22,400 bases of DNA from UBA2645 sp044360285 (GCA_044360285.1 JBIKKP010000027.1:1-22400), one strand, 5' to 3'; positions 13,818 through 21,491 are shown, counted from the stretch's first letter. Numbers and translations are program-made. Notes: a model not told the origin generated them from the letters alone.

Positions 13818-16388
13818 ATGAATATCGAACGCTACACCGAAAAAACGCAAACTTTGCTGCAAGCTTCTCAAACTCTGGCTCTGGGACATGGTCACCAAAA
13901 ATTTTTACCGCAACATTTACTTGCGGCGATGCTTGCCGATTCCGATAACTTAGCGGCAAAAATTATCGCGCTTTGCGATGGCAATATCGAAATTTTAAAA
14001 GCGGAAAGTGCACAAGATTTAGCTAAGCTTCCATCCGTTGAAGGCAGCGGGGCAGGGAACATTTCACTCTCGCAAGAATTAGCGCGAATTTTTTTACTCG
14101 CCGAAAAAATCGCCGACCAAAATTCTGATCAATTCATCACGCTTGAACGACTTTTGCAGGCGATTTTGGAAGATGATAAAAACGAATCGGCAAAATCTTT
14201 AAAGCTTGCCGGAGTAACTGTTGCAGCACTTCGCGCTGCAATTCAAAAAATCCGCGCTGGCAAAAAAGCCAACTCTGCTTCCGCAGAAGGCAGTTACCAA
14301 GCGCTTGAAAAATATGCACAAGACTTAACCAAAAAAGCGCGTGAAGGAAAAATTGATCCAGTCATTGGCCGCGATGAAGAAATTCGCCGCGCCATGCAAG
14401 TCTTGTCGCGCCGCACCAAAAATAACCCGGTTTTAATTGGTCAGCCTGGCGTTGGTAAAACCGCAATTGTTGAAGGTTTAGCGCAGCGAATGGTTAACGG
14501 CGATGTACCGGAAAGCCTTATTGGCAAGTCTTTGATGTCACTCGACATGGGCGCGTTGATTGCCGGTGCAAAATTTCGCGGCGAGTTTGAAGAGCGCCTG
14601 AAAGCAGTTTTAAACGAGGTTGAAAGCAACGAAAATATCGTTCTTTTTATCGACGAACTTCACTTGCTGGTTGGCGCTGGAAAAACCGATGGCGCAATGG
14701 ATGCATCAAATTTACTTAAACCAGCTTTAGCGCGCGGAACGCTTCACTGCATTGGCGCAACCACACTCGACGAATATCGCAAATACATTGAAAAAGATGC
14801 AGCACTGGCGCGTCGCTTCCAAGCGGTTTATACTGAAGAGCCAAGCGTTGAAGACACAATTTCAATTTTGCGCGGCATCAAAGAAAAATACGAAGTTCAC
14901 CACGGAATAAAAATCAAAGACAGTGCGCTGGTTGCTGCTGCAACGCTGTCGAAACGCTACATCACTGATCGCTTTTTACCTGATAAAGCAATCGATTTAA
15001 TCGACGAAGCGGCCAGCTCACTGAAGATTGAGCTTGATTCAAAACCAAGCGAACTTGACGAAATTGATCGCAAAATCATTCAGCTAAAAATTGAAGGCGA
15101 GGCTCTGAAAAAAGAGGAAGACAAGGCTTCAAAAGATCGCTTAATAAAACTTACTTCCGAACTCAAAGATCTGGAAAAAAAATCCGCCGAAATGAGCGGT
15201 TCGTGGCAAACGGAAAAAATGAAACGCGGCAAAATCAACGAGCTAAAAAGCAAAATTGAAGGCGCAAAATTCGAACTCGAAAAAGCACAACGCGAAGGAA
15301 ATTTGGCAAAAGCTGGTGAGTTGACTTATGGACAAATTCCTGAGTTGCAAAAAGAGCTGGCTAACCTTGAGAAGCAAGTTTCCAGCAGCTTGGTTCGCGA
15401 GTCGGTGACAGAAGATGACATTGCTGGAATTATCGCCAAAACCACGGGAATTCCGGTTGATAAAATTATGTCCGGTGAAAAAGAAAAGTTGCTCAAAATG
15501 GAAGAGCTTTTGCGCCAAAGAGTTGTTGGCCAAGATGAAGCTTTATTAGCAATTGCAAATGCTGTGCGTCGTTCGCGCTCGGGTTTGCAAGATCAAAATC
15601 GTCCAATTGGGTCTTTCTTATTTTTAGGACCAACGGGAGTTGGCAAGACAGAGCTTTGTAAGGCGCTCGCCGAATTTATTTTTGATGACGAGTCAGCAAT
15701 TCTTAGGATCGACATGAGCGAATTTATGGAAAAGCATGCAGTTGCACGCTTGATTGGAGCACCTCCAGGCTATGTTGGTTTTGAGCAAGGTGGGGTTTTA
15801 ACCGAGGCCGTGCGCCGTCGTCCTTACCAAGTTATTTTGTTCGACGAAGTGGAAAAAGCGCACCAAGACGTTTTCAACATTTTGCTGCAAGTTCTTGATG
15901 ACGGCCGCCTTACAGATTCACAGGGTCACGTCGTTAATTTCACCAACAGCATAATAATTTTGACCTCGAATTTGGGCTCGCAAATTTTGAATGAAGTTGA
16001 TGAAGAAGAAGCTTCTGAAAGCCTACGCAACAAAGTGATGGAGATAGTTCGCGTCCATTTCCGTCCGGAATTTTTGAATCGTTTGGATGAGATAATTTTG
16101 TTCAACAAGTTGTCGCGCAAAAATATGGAAGCTATTGTCGAGGTGCAACTATCAAGGCTTGGTAAGCGTTTGGCTTTGCGTAATATCAAACTAAACGCTG
16201 ATAAAAGTGCGAAGAAATATTTGGCAGCGAAGGGTTATGATTCAACCTACGGCGCAAGGCCGTTGAAGCGTTTAATTCAGCGTGAGCTTGAAAATATTTT
16301 GGCAGAGAAAATTCTGCGCGGCGAAGTTTTGGAAGGGCAGGAAGTTGTGGTGAAGCAGGTTGGTGAAAGTTTAGAAATTCGGGCCTGA
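13818..16388 (+). CDS. clpB: ATP-dependent disaggregase chaperone ClpB
   Basis: ClpB works with DnaK to pull proteins out of aggregates. From the ATG at 13818 the protein has 856 residues, the same size as E. coli ClpB. Domains in order are the N-domain (MNIERYTEKTQTLL on), AAA-1 with Walker A GQPGVGKT (208-215) and Walker B VLFIDELHLL (Asp279-Glu280), the M-domain coiled coil (about 400-530) rich in Lys/Glu, AAA-2 with Walker A GPTGVGKT (604-611) and Walker B VILFDEVEKAH (672-682), and the C-terminal domain. Pore loop 1 is KFRGEFEER (Phe for the common Tyr) and pore loop 2 PGYVGFEQGG. A frame extension to 13746 would cross the putative promoter and a repeat edge and is rejected. The last codons are duplicated downstream (see the direct repeat). 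Confidence 0.97.
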   Translation: MNIERYTEKTQTLLQASQTLALGHGHQKFLPQHLLAAMLADSDNLAAKIIALCDGNIEILKAESAQDLAKLPSVEGSGAGNISLSQELARIFLLAEKIADQNSDQFITLERLLQAILEDDKNESAKSLKLAGVTVAALRAAIQKIRAGKKANSASAEGSYQALEKYAQDLTKKAREGKIDPVIGRDEEIRRAMQVLSRRTKNNPVLIGQPGVGKTAIVEGLAQRMVNGDVPESLIGKSLMSLDMGALIAGAKFRGEFEERLKAVLNEVESNENIVLFIDELHLLVGAGKTDGAMDASNLLKPALARGTLHCIGATTLDEYRKYIEKDAALARRFQAVYTEEPSVEDTISILRGIKEKYEVHHGIKIKDSALVAAATLSKRYITDRFLPDKAIDLIDEAASSLKIELDSKPSELDEIDRKIIQLKIEGEALKKEEDKASKDRLIKLTSELKDLEKKSAEMSGSWQTEKMKRGKINELKSKIEGAKFELEKAQREGNLAKAGELTYGQIPELQKELANLEKQVSSSLVRESVTEDDIAGIIAKTTGIPVDKIMSGEKEKLLKMEELLRQRVVGQDEALLAIANAVRRSRSGLQDQNRPIGSFLFLGPTGVGKTELCKALAEFIFDDESAILRIDMSEFMEKHAVARLIGAPPGYVGFEQGGVLTEAVRRRPYQVILFDEVEKAHQDVFNILLQVLDDGRLTDSQGHVVNFTNSIIILTSNLGSQILNEVDEEEASESLRNKVMEIVRVHFRPEFLNRLDEIILFNKLSRKNMEAIVEVQLSRLGKRLALRNIKLNADKSAKKYLAAKGYDSTYGARPLKRLIQRELENILAEKILRGEVLEGQEVVVKQVGESLEIRA

Positions 16389-16589
16389 AACGCCATGCTT
16401 CGAAAGGCTCAGCATGGCTAATGCTCGGAAGTATTGCTCGGGCGGGGTTTGCAACCCCGCCCGAAACGTTCATGCAAATTCAGAGTACAAAATTGCATGA
16501 ACATCCAGGCGGCATTACAAATGCCGCCTGAGCGGATGGGTTTAGAAATTCTGACCTGAAACGCCATGCTTCGACAGGCTTCGCATGAC
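16370..16589. repeat. Direct repeat of the clpB 3' end flanking a REP pair
   Basis: 16370-16418 and 16541-16589 match at 43 of 49 positions. The first copy contains the last four clpB codons and its stop; the second repeats them (including an in-frame TGA) in noncoding DNA. Each copy also holds a palindrome, GCCATGCTTCGA-AAGGCTCAGCATGGC in two halves in the first and a more degenerate version in the second, of the widespread TTCGACAGGCTCAG type. The segment between is the REP pair at 16439-16530. Confidence 0.8.
16439..16530. repeat. REP-like opposed pair downstream of clpB
   Basis: The left hairpin CGGGCGGGGTT-TGC-AACCCCGCCCG (16439-16463, 11 bp) is followed by AAAC and GTTCATGC. A mirror unit GCATGAAC then precedes the hairpin CAGGCGGCATT-ACA-AATGCCGCCTG (16506-16530, 11 bp). 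GTTCATGCAA (16468-16477) and TTGCATGAAC (16493-16502) form the central inverted repeat. The layout is the same as at 6946-7029. Confidence 0.88.
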
Positions 16590-16634
16590 TCTTTATTGAG
16601 GCTTATTCTGAGGCTTTCTTGCTGCGCAGGAAAT

Positions 16635-16675
16635 AAACATAGTCACCCTGAGCCTACCTCCGGGCGACTATGTTT
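16635..16675. repeat. Long imperfect hairpin with GAGCCTAC-type core
   Basis: AAACATAGTC (16635-16644) pairs perfectly with GACTATGTTT (16666-16675). The stem continues inward as aCCCtGAG against CTCcGGGc with single mismatches. Read on the minus strand the core contains AGGCTCAGGGTGAC, related to the TTCGACAGGCTCAG palindromes in the flanking direct repeat. It could serve as the clpB terminator. Confidence 0.7.
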
Positions 16676-16702
16676 TGCTCGCAAAAAACCCCTTCTTTTT
16701 TC

Positions 16703-16779
16703 AGTTAGACTTTTCTAACTTCCGCCCAGTTTTTTAAAAAACCGCTGAAGCCTTGTAAAACAATGGTTTGTGCGGTTTT
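16703..16779 (+). promoter_or_regulatory. Two hairpins in the gyrB leader region
   Basis: AGTTAGA-CTTT-TCTAACT (16703-16720) is a perfect 7-bp hairpin. AAAACCGC (ending at 16745) pairs with GCGGTTTT (16772-16779) around a 26-nt loop. Both lie within 115 bp of the gyrB start and could shape its 5' leader or act in termination or attenuation. No promoter boxes stand out. Confidence 0.4.
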
Positions 16780-16815
16780 CTCTTCTTTAAAACTCCACTC
16801 AAATTCAGTTAAAAA

Positions 16816-19281
16816 ATGGCCGCTAAAAAACAGGAGCAGGAAAATTCTTTGCCAAACGCTATCGATAATCACGTCACTGCTGAATACTCTTCAGACTCGA
16901 TCAAAGTTCTAAAAGGTCTTGATGCAGTTCGTAAACGCCCAGGAATGTACATTGGCGACACTGACGACGGCAGCGGTTTGCATCACATGGTTTATGAAGT
17001 TGTCGATAACGCCATCGACGAAGCGCTTGCGGGACATTGCGATGAAGTAATTGTTGCGCTTAACGCTGACGGTTCAGTGACAGTAAAAGATAACGGCCGC
17101 GGTATTCCGGTTGATATTCACAAAGAAGAGGGCGTTTCAGCTGCGGAAGTAATTATGACGCAACTTCACGCTGGTGGTAAGTTCGACCAAAATTCCTACA
17201 AAGTTTCTGGCGGTTTGCATGGTGTTGGCGTATCGGTTGTCAACGCGCTTTCTGATTGGTTGGAACTCAATATCTGGCGCGACGGAAAAGAATATAACAT
17301 GCGCTTCCAACATGGCGATGCAGTGTCTCCGCTGAAAGTTATTGGCGATGCCAACGGAAAAAAAGGTACGCAAGTGACATTCCACCCATCGCACCAAACC
17401 TTCGCCAATGTTTTGGAATTCAGCTATTCAACGCTTGAACAACGCCTGCGCGAACTTTCTTTCCTTAATTCCGGCGTAAAAATTTTGCTCAAAGATTTGC
17501 GCAACGCCGAAGAGCCAAAAGAAGTGACGCTTTTCTATGAAGGCGGCGTTGAGGCTTACGTAAAATATCTCGATAAAAGCAAAAACTCTCTGCACCAAAC
17601 CGTAAATTTGATCGCTTCCGATAAAACCAGCGGCATCAGCTTAGAGCTTTCTATGCAGTGGAATGACAGCTATCACGAAAACATTTTGTGCTTCACCAAC
17701 AACATTCGTCAACGCGACGGTGGAACGCACTTGGCAGGAATGCGCTCGGCTCTAACCCGCACAATTAACAACTACGCTTCCGACAATAAACTTTTCAAAA
17801 AAGATAAAATCGTTTTAAGCGGCGAAGATGTGCGCGAAGGCTTGACAGCAGTGATTTCGGTAAAAGTTCCAGATCCAAAATTCTCTTCGCAAACAAAAGA
17901 CAAATTAGTTTCATCAGAAGTTAGAACTCACGTTGAAGCTTGGGTAAATGACAAACTTGCGCAATGGTTTGAAGAGCGTCCAGCTGATGCTCGCATCATC
18001 GTTGGTAAAGGTGTAGAAGCGGCGCAAGCTCGTGAAGCAGCGCGGAAAGCTCGCGAATTAACACGCAGAAAATCAGCGCTCGAAGTTTCAAACTTACCAG
18101 GAAAATTGGCCGATTGCCAAGAAAAAGATCCAACGCTTTCTGAACTTTTCATCGTTGAAGGAAACTCAGCGGGCGGCTCGGCGAAATCTGGACGCAACCG
18201 TAAATTCCAAGCAATCCTGCCAATTCGTGGAAAAATTCTTAACGTTGAACGCGCACGTTTCGACAAAATGCTTTCATCAACTGAAATTGGTACTTTGATC
18301 ACCGCGCTTGGCACTGGCATTGGCTCGGAAGACTTCGATCCGTCAAAAGTTCGCTACCACAAAATCATCATCATGGCCGACGCGGACGTCGATGGTTCAC
18401 ACATTCGAACTCTGCTTTTGACTTTCTTTTTCCGTCACATGCCAAAACTCATCGAGCATGGATTTCTCTACATCGCGCAGCCTCCACTTTACAAAGTTAA
18501 GAAAGGTTCAAGCGAAGTTTATTTGAAAAACGAACAAGCTTGGCAGACCTACATTGTTGACAATGCGTTGAGTGGAGCGGTTTTGAAATCTAAGGCTGGA
18601 GACAGGTCTGGCGCAGATTTGCACGACTTCACCGCCAAACTTGGAAAATTTGCCCATCTAATTTCTGGCATTTCGCGCGTTATTCCATCTGAAATCGCTG
18701 AAGTGTTGGCACTTGCTGGCGCGTTCGATAAATCGTGGATTGGCAACGAATCAAAAACAAAAACTTTGCTAACCAAAATTGACAAAACTTTCGCTGCAAA
18801 TTCTGACGAAGAAGTGCTTTGGAAGTCTGTGGCGACTGACGGCGGCGACATCGAAATTTCGCGCGAAACTCGTGGCGTAAAAACTCCATTTGTCATCAAA
18901 AAATCCTACCTCGATTTGCCAGAAGTTTCTGCAATCGCTCAACTTAAAGAACAAATTGCCGCTGATTTCGAAGGCCCAGTAAAATTACTACGCGGCGAAG
19001 AAGAGCGTGTAATGAAAAAGCCGTGCGAATTGATGAATGCAATTTTGGAAATCGGCAAAAAAGGCGTGACAATCCAACGTTTCAAAGGTTTAGGTGAAAT
19101 GAACGCCGAGCAACTTTGGGAAACTACACTTGATCCATCTAACAGAACTTTGCTGCAAGTTAAGGTCGATCAATATGACGAAGCTGATCAAACTTTCTCG
19201 GTTTTGATGGGCAACGTTGTTGAGCCGCGCCGCGACTTTATTGTCGAAAATGCGCTGAAAGTTGTGAACCTCGATGTGTAA
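16816..19281 (+). CDS. gyrB: DNA gyrase subunit B
   Basis: GyrB supplies ATP hydrolysis and part of the cleavage centre for negative supercoiling. The 821-residue length includes the Gram-negative insertion in the Toprim region (about 560-740). The GHKL ATPase shows RPGMYIGD, EVVDNAIDEA, DNGRGIPVD and QLHAGGKF (from Gln116) with GGLHGVGVSVVNALS. The Toprim domain shows LFIVEGNSAGGSAKSGRNRK, ADADVDGSHIRT (Asp522, 524, 526) and QRFKGLGEMN. Using these anchors, residues are 24 higher than in E. coli GyrB: Glu448 equals Glu424, and Asn450 equals Asp426, a position where D426N gives quinolone resistance in E. coli. Codon use is like that of neighbouring genes. It is a single gene here, with no gyrA or recF next to it. 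The ATG lacks a clear ribosome site. A strong hairpin follows its stop. Confidence 0.97.
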   Translation: MAAKKQEQENSLPNAIDNHVTAEYSSDSIKVLKGLDAVRKRPGMYIGDTDDGSGLHHMVYEVVDNAIDEALAGHCDEVIVALNADGSVTVKDNGRGIPVDIHKEEGVSAAEVIMTQLHAGGKFDQNSYKVSGGLHGVGVSVVNALSDWLELNIWRDGKEYNMRFQHGDAVSPLKVIGDANGKKGTQVTFHPSHQTFANVLEFSYSTLEQRLRELSFLNSGVKILLKDLRNAEEPKEVTLFYEGGVEAYVKYLDKSKNSLHQTVNLIASDKTSGISLELSMQWNDSYHENILCFTNNIRQRDGGTHLAGMRSALTRTINNYASDNKLFKKDKIVLSGEDVREGLTAVISVKVPDPKFSSQTKDKLVSSEVRTHVEAWVNDKLAQWFEERPADARIIVGKGVEAAQAREAARKARELTRRKSALEVSNLPGKLADCQEKDPTLSELFIVEGNSAGGSAKSGRNRKFQAILPIRGKILNVERARFDKMLSSTEIGTLITALGTGIGSEDFDPSKVRYHKIIIMADADVDGSHIRTLLLTFFFRHMPKLIEHGFLYIAQPPLYKVKKGSSEVYLKNEQAWQTYIVDNALSGAVLKSKAGDRSGADLHDFTAKLGKFAHLISGISRVIPSEIAEVLALAGAFDKSWIGNESKTKTLLTKIDKTFAANSDEEVLWKSVATDGGDIEISRETRGVKTPFVIKKSYLDLPEVSAIAQLKEQIAADFEGPVKLLRGEEERVMKKPCELMNAILEIGKKGVTIQRFKGLGEMNAEQLWETTLDPSNRTLLQVKVDQYDEADQTFSVLMGNVVEPRRDFIVENALKVVNLDV

Positions 19282-19292
19282 AAAATAAAATT

Positions 19293-19319
19293 CAAAACCC
19301 AAGGCTGCCTTGGGTTTTG
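19293..19319 (+). terminator. Strong hairpin terminator behind gyrB
   Basis: CAAAACCCAAGG-CTG-CCTTGGGTTTTG is a perfect 12-bp stem with a 3-nt loop, 11 bp after the gyrB stop. The 3' T-run is partly inside the stem (TTTTG) and not followed by a long U tract, so efficiency is uncertain. The A-rich stretch before it would give U's on the opposite strand. Confidence 0.75.
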
Positions 19320-19349
19320 TAAGACAAAGCTAGAGAGGAGTATCTACAG

Positions 19350-20459
19350 ATGAAAAATTTTTACTCCTCAGCTTTAGCAAACCAAAAAGAGAAGAATCTC
19401 TATCGTCAGCTAGTTGAATCAGATGTTGTGGATGCAGTCACCGTCAAGCGTAGTGGCAAAAAATTTATTTCATTTTCTTCCAACGATTACTTCGCTTTGT
19501 CGCAAAATTCTGCGGTCAAAAAAGCGGCAATTTCAGCGATAAAAAAATTTGGCGTTGGGGCAGGGGCCTCGCGTTATGTGACAGGCAACAACTCTCTGTA
19601 CTCTAGTCTTGAGCGCGCTTTGGCGAAATTCAAAAAATGTGAAGATGCGCTGATTTTTTCTTCTGGCTATGCAACCGCAATTGGCGTAATTCCGGCTTTG
19701 ATTTCTGATGGCGATTTGATTCTTGCCGACAAATTAATTCACTCAAGTTTGCTTGATGGCGCCAAGCTTTCTGGCGCAAAATTGCTGCGTTTTCGGCATA
19801 ATGAAATTGAACATGCGGCAGAAATTTTACGACAAAATCGCGGTGAGTTTAAAAAATGCCTAATCATCACTGAGTCAGTATTTTCAATGGATGGCGACTG
19901 CGGCAAAGTTAATGAGTTAGTGCAGCTTGCGCAGAAATTTGATTGTTCACTGTTAGTTGATGATGCGCACGGAATTGGTGATGGAAAAGTGGAAACTGCA
20001 GAAAATCTTATTTGGCTTGGAACTTTCTCAAAAGCCTTCGGCGCGCTTGGCGGTTACGTTGCAGCAGATAAAGTGACGATCGATTTTTTACGCAACTTCG
20101 CCAAATCACAAATTTATTCAACAGCGCTTCCACCCGCTATTTTAGCGGCGGCGCTGGCTGCACTAAAAATTATTTCACAAAAAAAACTCGCCAAAAAATT
20201 GCGAGAAAATGCTGAATTTTTTTGCAAGCTAATGTCCCTGCCAGAACCACAATCAGCAATCGTGCCAATAATTATCGGCGATAATTTGAAAGTTTTGCAG
20301 ATCGCCAAAAAAGTTGCAGACGCGGGAATTTTAATTTCTGCAATTCGTCCACCAACTGTAGAGCCTGGAAAATCAAGGCTGCGTATCACTTTTTCCTCAG
20401 CGCATAAAAAATCCGACATCAAAAAACTTGCCGCGCTTTTACAAAAAATTGGCGTTTAG
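19350..20459 (+). CDS. bioF: 8-amino-7-oxononanoate synthase
   Basis: BioF condenses pimeloyl-ACP/CoA with alanine using PLP in biotin synthesis. The 369-residue protein is a full-length alpha-oxoamine synthase: SFSSNDYFALS, GAGASRYVTGNN, DALIFSSGYATAIG, DKLIHSSLLDG, VDDAHGIG (the aspartate that holds the PLP pyridine nitrogen) and GTFSKAFGALGGY with Lys228 as the Schiff-base lysine. SAIRPPTVEPGKSRLRITF near the C-terminus is the BioF form, distinguishing it from 5-aminolevulinate synthase and KBL. GAGAGGAG (19333-19340) is one of the best ribosome sites in the window. No bioA, bioB, bioC or bioD lies nearby, so this is an orphan biotin gene in this window. Its TAG overlaps the msrA TAA on the other strand. 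Confidence 0.88.
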   Translation: MKNFYSSALANQKEKNLYRQLVESDVVDAVTVKRSGKKFISFSSNDYFALSQNSAVKKAAISAIKKFGVGAGASRYVTGNNSLYSSLERALAKFKKCEDALIFSSGYATAIGVIPALISDGDLILADKLIHSSLLDGAKLSGAKLLRFRHNEIEHAAEILRQNRGEFKKCLIITESVFSMDGDCGKVNELVQLAQKFDCSLLVDDAHGIGDGKVETAENLIWLGTFSKAFGALGGYVAADKVTIDFLRNFAKSQIYSTALPPAILAAALAALKIISQKKLAKKLRENAEFFCKLMSLPEPQSAIVPIIIGDNLKVLQIAKKVADAGILISAIRPPTVEPGKSRLRITFSSAHKKSDIKKLAALLQKIGV

Positions 20460-21019
20460 AATTTCCATTCCTCGCGAACGTGATGACAGGTGTAGCCGTA
20501 AGGATTTTTCTGTAGATATTTTTGATGATATTCTTCCGCAGGCCAGAATTGGCCCGCTTTTACAAGTTTTGTTGTCACGGGATTTTTAAAAACTTTTGAG
20601 GCGTTTGCTTGTTTAATCACGTCAGCAGCAATTTGTTTTTGCTCGTCATTTAGATAAAAAATCACTGAGCCATAGCGCAGCCCAACATCATTTCCTTGAC
20701 GGTTGGCCGTAGTTGGATCATGAATTGTGAAAAAGAATTTCAGCAATTTTTCGTAGGAAATTTTTTGCGAATCGAAAAGCACTTCAACGCTTTCAACATG
20801 TTTTGTTAGACCGCTTGAAACAAGCTCGTAAGTTGGATTTGGAATTGAATCGCCAGTATATCCAACGCGAGTCTCGCTTACGCCTTCAAGGCCGCGCAGC
20901 AATTCTTCCATTCCCCAAAAACATCCCCCCGCAAGAATTGCTTTTTGGTATTTTGGTGCGCCTTGCGCGGTGCTTGCAGCGAAAAGAGTCATAAGAATTA
21001 GGAAAAGTTTTAGTTTCAT
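20456..21019 (-). CDS. msrA: Peptide-methionine (S)-S-oxide reductase, exported
   Basis: MsrA reduces methionine-S-sulfoxide in oxidised proteins. The 187-residue protein has a Sec-type signal peptide (MKLKLFLILMTLFAAS, cleavage likely after ...TAQG), so it probably works in the periplasm. Mature motifs are ILAGGCFWGMEE with catalytic Cys33, RVGYTGDSIPNPTYE, HVESVEVLFD, FFTIHDPTTANRQGNDVG and AEEYHQKYLQKNP. A C-terminal Cys178 in GYTCHH probably resolves the disulfide. Exported MsrA fits defence against host or environmental oxidants. The gene is convergent with bioF (stop codons share TTAG). The DNA upstream is a repeat-rich spacer with no obvious promoter. Confidence 0.95.
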   Translation of the reverse strand: MKLKLFLILMTLFAASTAQGAPKYQKAILAGGCFWGMEELLRGLEGVSETRVGYTGDSIPNPTYELVSSGLTKHVESVEVLFDSQKISYEKLLKFFFTIHDPTTANRQGNDVGLRYGSVIFYLNDEQKQIAADVIKQANASKVFKNPVTTKLVKAGQFWPAEEYHQKYLQKNPYGYTCHHVREEWKF

Positions 21020-21115
21020 ATCATCAGAAAGTTAGGTGAGGCAGGGTGGTTATGTAAGAGAAGATATGAGGTTTATTGGTCAAGAAAGTTTGGATTAAAA
21101 AATCACAATCAAATT

Positions 21116-21207
21116 CGTTATCCTTCAATCAAACCCGTCATCCTTGAAGCAAACTCGTCATCCTTGAAGCACAAACCCAAACCCGTCCATCGAAACCAAT
21201 CAAACCG
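21116..21207. repeat. Run of degenerate left arms of the cloverleaf repeat
   Basis: CGTTATCCTTCAA, CGTCATCCTTGAAGC, CGTCATCCTTGAAGC and a degenerate CGTCCATCGAA follow one another at roughly 20-30 bp steps, with AAAC-rich linkers, just before the complete element. A further half-site CGTCATCCTT lies at 21637-21646. Spacing is irregular. Confidence 0.75.
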
Positions 21208-21300
21208 CGTCATCCTTGAAGCCAAAGGCTTCGAGGATCTCGTGCGTTTGGCCGCAAAACAAAACGAGATCCTCGAATCGTAAACGATTCAAGGATGACG
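21208..21300. repeat. Most complete cloverleaf-type palindromic repeat
   Basis: Outer arms CGTCATCCTTGAA (21208-21220) and TTCAAGGATGACG (21288-21300) are 13 perfect pairs. The left hairpin is GAAGCC-AAA-GGCTTC (21218-21232). The top stem pairs GAGGATCTCGT (21233-21243) with ACGAGATCCTC (21264-21274), 11 perfect pairs. The right hairpin is GAATCG-TAAA-CGATTC (21275-21290). Neighbouring arms abut with no spare bases, giving a tight four-way junction. Confidence 0.92.
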
Positions 21301-21318
21301 GGAAATCAAGATTGCAAG

Positions 21319-21353
21319 GCATGAACGTGTGGTCGGGATTACAAATCCCGACC
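21319..21353 (-). repeat. REP-like unit
   Basis: GCATGAAC, GTGT, then hairpin GGTCGGGATT-ACA-AATCCCGACC (21331-21353). On the minus strand this reads hairpin with TGT loop, then GTTCATGC, the same unit as in the pairs at 6946 and 16439. Confidence 0.85.
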
Positions 21354-21454
21354 AGCATCGAGATTGCGACAAGCATCGAGCAGATAAAAGCATCGGGCGC
21401 GGATAAGAAGAATAAGAAAAGTTATAGTGCTTATGAAGACTCGAAAGAAATGCT

Positions 21455-21491
21455 GGGCGGAGTTTGCAACTCCGCCCGAAACAGTTCATGC
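21455..21491 (+). repeat. REP-like unit
   Basis: Hairpin GGGCGGAGTT-TGC-AACTCCGCCC (21455-21477), then GAAACA and GTTCATGC (21484-21491). With the minus-strand unit at 21319 it forms a pair arranged back to back (hairpins inside, tags outside), opposite to the other two pairs. Confidence 0.85.

Noticed and set aside
13682..13948. Frames through the cloverleaf and an N-terminal extension of ClpB from 13746
   Set aside because: The reading crosses palindromes and the likely RpoH promoter; ClpB homology begins exactly at the ATG at 13818.
17928..18320. 130-residue antisense frame in gyrB
   Set aside because: It is a by-product of gyrB codon use on the other strand, with no motif or ribosome site.
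21116..21300. CRISPR array
   Set aside because: The repeated arms have irregular spacing, degenerate, and lead into a palindromic element; there are no uniform spacers and no cas genes.
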